From NCBI GenBank assembly GCA_002384725.1, contig DGBF01000186.1, positions 628-9,602 on the forward strand: a stretch of 8,975 nt of DNA, read 5' to 3'. Both the position numbers and the translations under genes were made by a program. Shown in pieces: positions 6,387 through 8,975 of the stretch. The stretch comes from Flavobacteriales bacterium UBA4011 (lineage in GTDB: Bacteria; Bacteroidota; Bacteroidia; Flavobacteriales_D; Crocinitomicaceae). Numbering within the stretch: position 1 is the stretch's first letter; every line of letters starts with the position of its first letter. The notes under the pieces were generated by a model. The model had not been told where the DNA came from. It saw only the letters and a list, made by a program, of their open reading frames with translations, and did not search any database.

Positions 6387-7322
6387 ATGAGGAAAATATT
6401 AGTTATTGGCGCAGGTGGACAAATTGGGACAGAATTGGTTCTAGAATTACGAAAGCGTTTTGGAAACGAAACGGTTATTGCAGCGGATGTTAAAAATGAA
6501 TGCCCCGTCCATTTGGCTGGAGGTTTGTTCGAACATATGGATATACTTGATAAAGATACCGTTCGACGATTTATTATAGAAAATGAAGTTACTGAAGTTT
6601 ATCTCCTCGCTGCTTTACTCTCTGCAACAGCTGAAAAACTTCCAGATTTTGCATGGAAATTGAACATGGAAGGTTTGTTTTCCATTCTAGATTTAGCGAA
6701 AGAAGGCCACATAAAAAAGATTTTCTGGCCAAGCTCAATTGCGGTTTTTGGTCCAACGACTCCTGCCGATAATACACCCCAAAGAACGATTATGGAGCCG
6801 ACAACGGTGTATGGCATTTCCAAACAAGCCGGAGAAAGATGGTGCGAATATTACAGTGCTCTTCACGGAGTTGACGTGCGAAGCATACGTTATCCAGGAT
6901 TGATTTCATACACGGCATTGCCAGGCGGCGGTACCACAGATTACGCTGTCGATATATTCCATAAGGCAAAGCAAAACAAAGAATTTGAGTGTTTCCTAAA
7001 CGAAGATACTCGCTTACCAATGATGTATATGGAAGACGCTATTCGCGGGACCATAGATTTAATGGAAGCGCCATTAGAATCCGTTAAAATTCGTTCCTCT
7101 TACAATATTTCTGGAATTGATTTCACTCCGAAAGAATTATATGACGAGATAGCAAAACACATTCCGGATTTTAAAATCACTTATAAACCAGATTTCAAGC
7201 AAAAAATTGCGGACAGTTGGCCAAATTCTATTGATGATTCCGAAGCGCAAAAAGATTGGGGTTGGAAGGTGAAGTTTGACTTGGAAAGTATGGTGAAAAT
7301 CATGCTCGACAATATAAACTAA
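6387..7322 (+). CDS. tdh: L-threonine 3-dehydrogenase, short-chain (UDP-galactose epimerase-like) type
   Basis: NAD-dependent oxidation of L-threonine to 2-amino-3-oxobutyrate, which 2-amino-3-ketobutyrate CoA ligase then splits to glycine and acetyl-CoA. The 311-residue protein is an extended SDR fold, not the zinc medium-chain Tdh of E. coli. It has the Rossmann motif GAGGQIG (8-14), an acidic residue after the second strand (Asp34) that favours NAD over NADP, the LLSATAEK segment (78-85), WPSSIAVFG (114-122), and the catalytic Tyr142 and Lys146 in TVYGISKQAGE. Diagnostic of this subfamily are RYPGLISYTALPGGGTTDYA, LPMMYMEDAI and, near the end, WPNSIDDSEAQKDWGWK. Family members are characterised from Flavobacterium and Thermoplasma. 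The gene is divergent from hmgA, sharing a 230-bp control region. No ligase gene (kbl) is adjacent. Confidence 0.95.
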   Translation: MRKILVIGAGGQIGTELVLELRKRFGNETVIAADVKNECPVHLAGGLFEHMDILDKDTVRRFIIENEVTEVYLLAALLSATAEKLPDFAWKLNMEGLFSILDLAKEGHIKKIFWPSSIAVFGPTTPADNTPQRTIMEPTTVYGISKQAGERWCEYYSALHGVDVRSIRYPGLISYTALPGGGTTDYAVDIFHKAKQNKEFECFLNEDTRLPMMYMEDAIRGTIDLMEAPLESVKIRSSYNISGIDFTPKELYDEIAKHIPDFKITYKPDFKQKIADSWPNSIDDSEAQKDWGWKVKFDLESMVKIMLDNIN

Positions 7323-7424
7323 CCATAGAGACAGCCAATGGAACATTTTTTCCGTTTTTTATTTAGTTACAAAAAGTATTTTTTGTACTTTACACCTAGT
7401 TTAGCCTTGAACAACGAAATACGC

Positions 7425-8312
7425 ATGTACTACAAAACCTTTTTTCTCTGCCTGTTCAGCTTTATTCTGTTCTCTCATCAAGCATTCTCCATGCATGGTG
7501 AAAGTTTGGCACAGGATGAAATCAAAAAATTAAATCAAAAGGACAAAAATGGCTTAAAGCAAGGCCATTGGATATATTACGGAAAAGATCGTCCATTAGC
7601 TGGTATACCAGCTAATGGAAAAATTGAAGAGGGCGAATATGAAGATGATCGTCGCCAAGGAATTTGGATAAAATATCACAACGACGGAGTAACTCCAAGA
7701 ATCAAAGGTACATACGTAAATAACCGCCCACAAGGATATTATCAAAAAACACATCCGAACGGAAAAGTTAAAGAAGAAGGAACATTTATTCGCAATGCAT
7801 ACCGTGATTCGTTAAAACGATACCATGAAAATGGTGTTATTGAGTTTGCTGTGAATTATAATGAAAATGGACGTGAGGAAGGTACGGTAAGGTATTATTA
7901 TCCCAACGACCAATTAGAATTTGAATACACCGCTGAGAACGGTAAACCAAATGGAAAAGCTACCCGTTATTATGAAAATGGTGATGTGAAAGAATTAATT
8001 GAATACGATGTTGACGGCAGAGTAATTAGCTCTATTCTTAAAGAAATGGTTCAACCTACTGTTGATGTCAAAGACCCAGGAGCGTCCAAAGAAAAAGCCC
8101 CCTTTGTCTCTCGTCCCCGAACGAAAGGAGCAAAATTTATTCCCAATGGTTATAACAAATGCTACAACGAAAACGACGAAATTTGGCAAGATGGTGAATT
8201 TAGAAACGGTCAATTGAGGGACGGTAAAATCTACATCTACGATTCTGATGGGATTCTTTTGAAAGTAAAAGTTTATAAACAAGGAGTCTACCATTCCGAC
8301 GGTCAACTCTAA
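7425..8312 (+). CDS. Secreted MORN/YwqK-like repeat protein
   Basis: A 295-residue protein with a clear signal peptide (MYYKTFFLCLFSFILFSHQAFS, likely cleaved after residue 22) and no lipobox cysteine. The mature part is made of MORN-2/YwqK-like repeats of the form GxWxxYxxNGxxxxxGxYxNxxxxG. Examples are KQGHWIYYGKD (45-55), EGEYEDDRRQGIWIKYHNDG (69-88), KGTYVNNRPQGYYQKTHPNG (94-113), RYHENG (132-137) and RYYENGDVKE (181-190). A proline- and lysine-rich linker (about 208-240) separates a last pair of repeats (DGEFRNGQLRDGKIYIYDSDG). An in-frame ATG at 7338 would put 29 residues before the signal peptide, so 7425 is chosen. Database names such as 'toxin-antitoxin YwqK antitoxin' come from a distant family and do not fit a secreted protein. 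Function unknown; probably periplasmic or surface. It follows tdh by 102 bp and is closed by a terminator. Confidence 0.82.
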   Translation: MYYKTFFLCLFSFILFSHQAFSMHGESLAQDEIKKLNQKDKNGLKQGHWIYYGKDRPLAGIPANGKIEEGEYEDDRRQGIWIKYHNDGVTPRIKGTYVNNRPQGYYQKTHPNGKVKEEGTFIRNAYRDSLKRYHENGVIEFAVNYNENGREEGTVRYYYPNDQLEFEYTAENGKPNGKATRYYENGDVKELIEYDVDGRVISSILKEMVQPTVDVKDPGASKEKAPFVSRPRTKGAKFIPNGYNKCYNENDEIWQDGEFRNGQLRDGKIYIYDSDGILLKVKVYKQGVYHSDGQL

Positions 8313-8323
8313 TTATATACAGA

Positions 8324-8354
8324 AAAAGAAAGACTCAATTAGAGTCTTTCTTTT
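8324..8354 (+). terminator. Intrinsic terminator after the MORN-like gene
   Basis: A perfect 13-bp stem, AAAAGAAAGACTC (8324-8336) with GAGTCTTTCTTTT (8342-8354), and a 5-base loop AATTA. The right arm ends in T4. It lies 11 bp past the stop codon of the MORN-like gene. Unusually, it ends only 9 bp before the deoC ATG, so it could also act on deoC expression. Confidence 0.85.
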
Positions 8355-8363
8355 GACAATAAG

Positions 8364-8975
8364 ATGACGAAAAAATCAAACTCGATATACGATGTTCTTG
8401 CGCAATCTCCATCAGTGGACAAAGTTGGAGTGGAAGAAAGAACGACTCGTTTTCAAACACGAAGTATCAAAAATGAGGCGAAATGGCAAGGGTTAAATAT
8501 GGTCCTAAATATGATTGATCTCACTACTTTGGAAGGGAAAGATACACCAGGAAAAGTACGACAAATGTGTTACAAAGCACATCATCTTCACGATTCTTTG
8601 GAAGGTTTGCCATCGGTAGCTGCGGTTTGCGTTTATCCGTCTATGGTTAAATTGGCCAAGGATGAATTAAAAGGAACCGATGTAAAAGTGGCTTCCGTTT
8701 CAACCGCCTTTCCTAGTGGACAAGCACCTCATTCTGTAAAAATTGATGACACGAAGTTTGCCGTAGATTCGGGTGCCGATGAAATCGATATGGTCATTTC
8801 AAGAGGTAAGTTTTTAGCAGGAGATTATCAATTTGTATTCGATGAAATCGCATCCATTAAAGAAGCTTGTGGAAAAGCTCGACTCAAGGTGATTTTAGAA
8901 ACAGGTGAACTTTCGACCTTAGATAACGTCAGAAAAGCCAGCGATTTGGCCATTCATGCTGGAGCAGACTTTATA
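8364..8975 (+). CDS. deoC: Deoxyribose-phosphate aldolase, 5' part
   Basis: Class I aldolase that splits 2-deoxy-D-ribose 5-phosphate into glyceraldehyde 3-phosphate and acetaldehyde in deoxynucleoside breakdown. The 204 codons present run off the right edge. Visible family motifs are MIDLTTLEGKDTPGKV (50-65), VAAVCVYP with Cys89 (equivalent to E. coli Cys47), VASVSTAFPSGQ (109-120), GADEIDMV (137-144, Asp142 equivalent to catalytic Asp102), and LKVILETGEL (174-183). The window ends at HAGADFI, just before the expected KTSTG, so the Schiff-base lysine cannot be checked. The N-terminus is about 40 residues longer than the compact E. coli enzyme (259 residues), as in the long DeoC forms. The start ATG lies 9 bp after a terminator hairpin and no clear promoter box is visible between it and the previous gene. 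Confidence 0.95.
   Translation, partial: MTKKSNSIYDVLAQSPSVDKVGVEERTTRFQTRSIKNEAKWQGLNMVLNMIDLTTLEGKDTPGKVRQMCYKAHHLHDSLEGLPSVAAVCVYPSMVKLAKDELKGTDVKVASVSTAFPSGQAPHSVKIDDTKFAVDSGADEIDMVISRGKFLAGDYQFVFDEIASIKEACGKARLKVILETGELSTLDNVRKASDLAIHAGADFI

Noticed and set aside
7338..7424. In-frame ATG at 7338 as the start of the MORN-like gene
   Set aside because: It would put a 29-residue aromatic-rich stretch before an intact signal peptide. The ATG at 7425 gives a normal exported protein.
8271..8280. GTTTATAAAC perfect 10-bp palindrome as an operator for deoC
   Set aside because: It lies within the MORN-like coding sequence, is very AT-rich and short, and has no promoter box placed near it.
7995..8306. 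Open frame of 103 codons on the minus strand
   Set aside because: It is antisense to the MORN-like gene, has no promoter box or family match, and reflects the codon bias of the real gene.
7425..8312. Antitoxin of a toxin-antitoxin pair, as YwqK-family names suggest
   Set aside because: The protein has a signal peptide and no toxin gene is adjacent, so an antitoxin role is not supported.

Overview
The window is AT-rich chromosomal DNA that reads as a member of Bacteroidota, most likely order Flavobacteriales. The reasons are the SDR-type L-threonine 3-dehydrogenase, a TonB-like protein with a C-terminal TonB domain, a cell-wall-type VanZ-like protein behind gcvH, LytTR and MORN/YwqK-like proteins, AT-rich leaders without Shine-Dalgarno sequences, and several perfect copies of the Bacteroidota -7 promoter box TAnnTTTG. 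No species is claimed.

Layout. (1) Positions 1-1162, minus strand: prfB (release factor 2), followed 5 bp later by the first 23 codons of an ArsC-like thioredoxin-fold protein that runs off the left edge. (2) 1289-2874, plus strand: promoter, gcvH, a VanZ-like membrane protein that starts 2 bp after the gcvH stop, and a TonB-family protein, closed by a perfect 40-bp palindromic terminator shared with the convergent purE. (3) 2900-3707, minus strand: purE with its own promoter, and upstream of it the remnant of a LytTR regulator broken by a frameshift and without a receiver domain. (4) 3751-6156, minus strand: a tyrosine-catabolism operon, hmgA then hppD, with a terminator. (5) 6157-6386: a divergent control region of 230 bp with promoter boxes for both directions and two dyads that may be operators. 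(6) 6387-8354, plus strand: tdh, then a secreted MORN-repeat-like protein with a terminator. (7) 8364 to the right edge, plus strand: a 5' fragment of deoC (deoxyribose-phosphate aldolase).

Functionally this is mostly central and amino-acid metabolism. HppD makes homogentisate, which HmgA opens to maleylacetoacetate. Tdh converts threonine to 2-amino-3-oxobutyrate, a source of glycine, and GcvH shuttles the aminomethyl group in glycine breakdown; these two are in the same window but not in one operon. PurE and DeoC belong to purine synthesis and deoxynucleoside breakdown.

I see no mobile element, CRISPR array, tRNA or rRNA, and nothing that is clearly a new multi-gene system. The items most worth a second look are the decaying LytTR gene, a prfB without the usual programmed frameshift site, the palindrome lying on the hmgA promoter, and the stem-loop that ends 9 nt before deoC.
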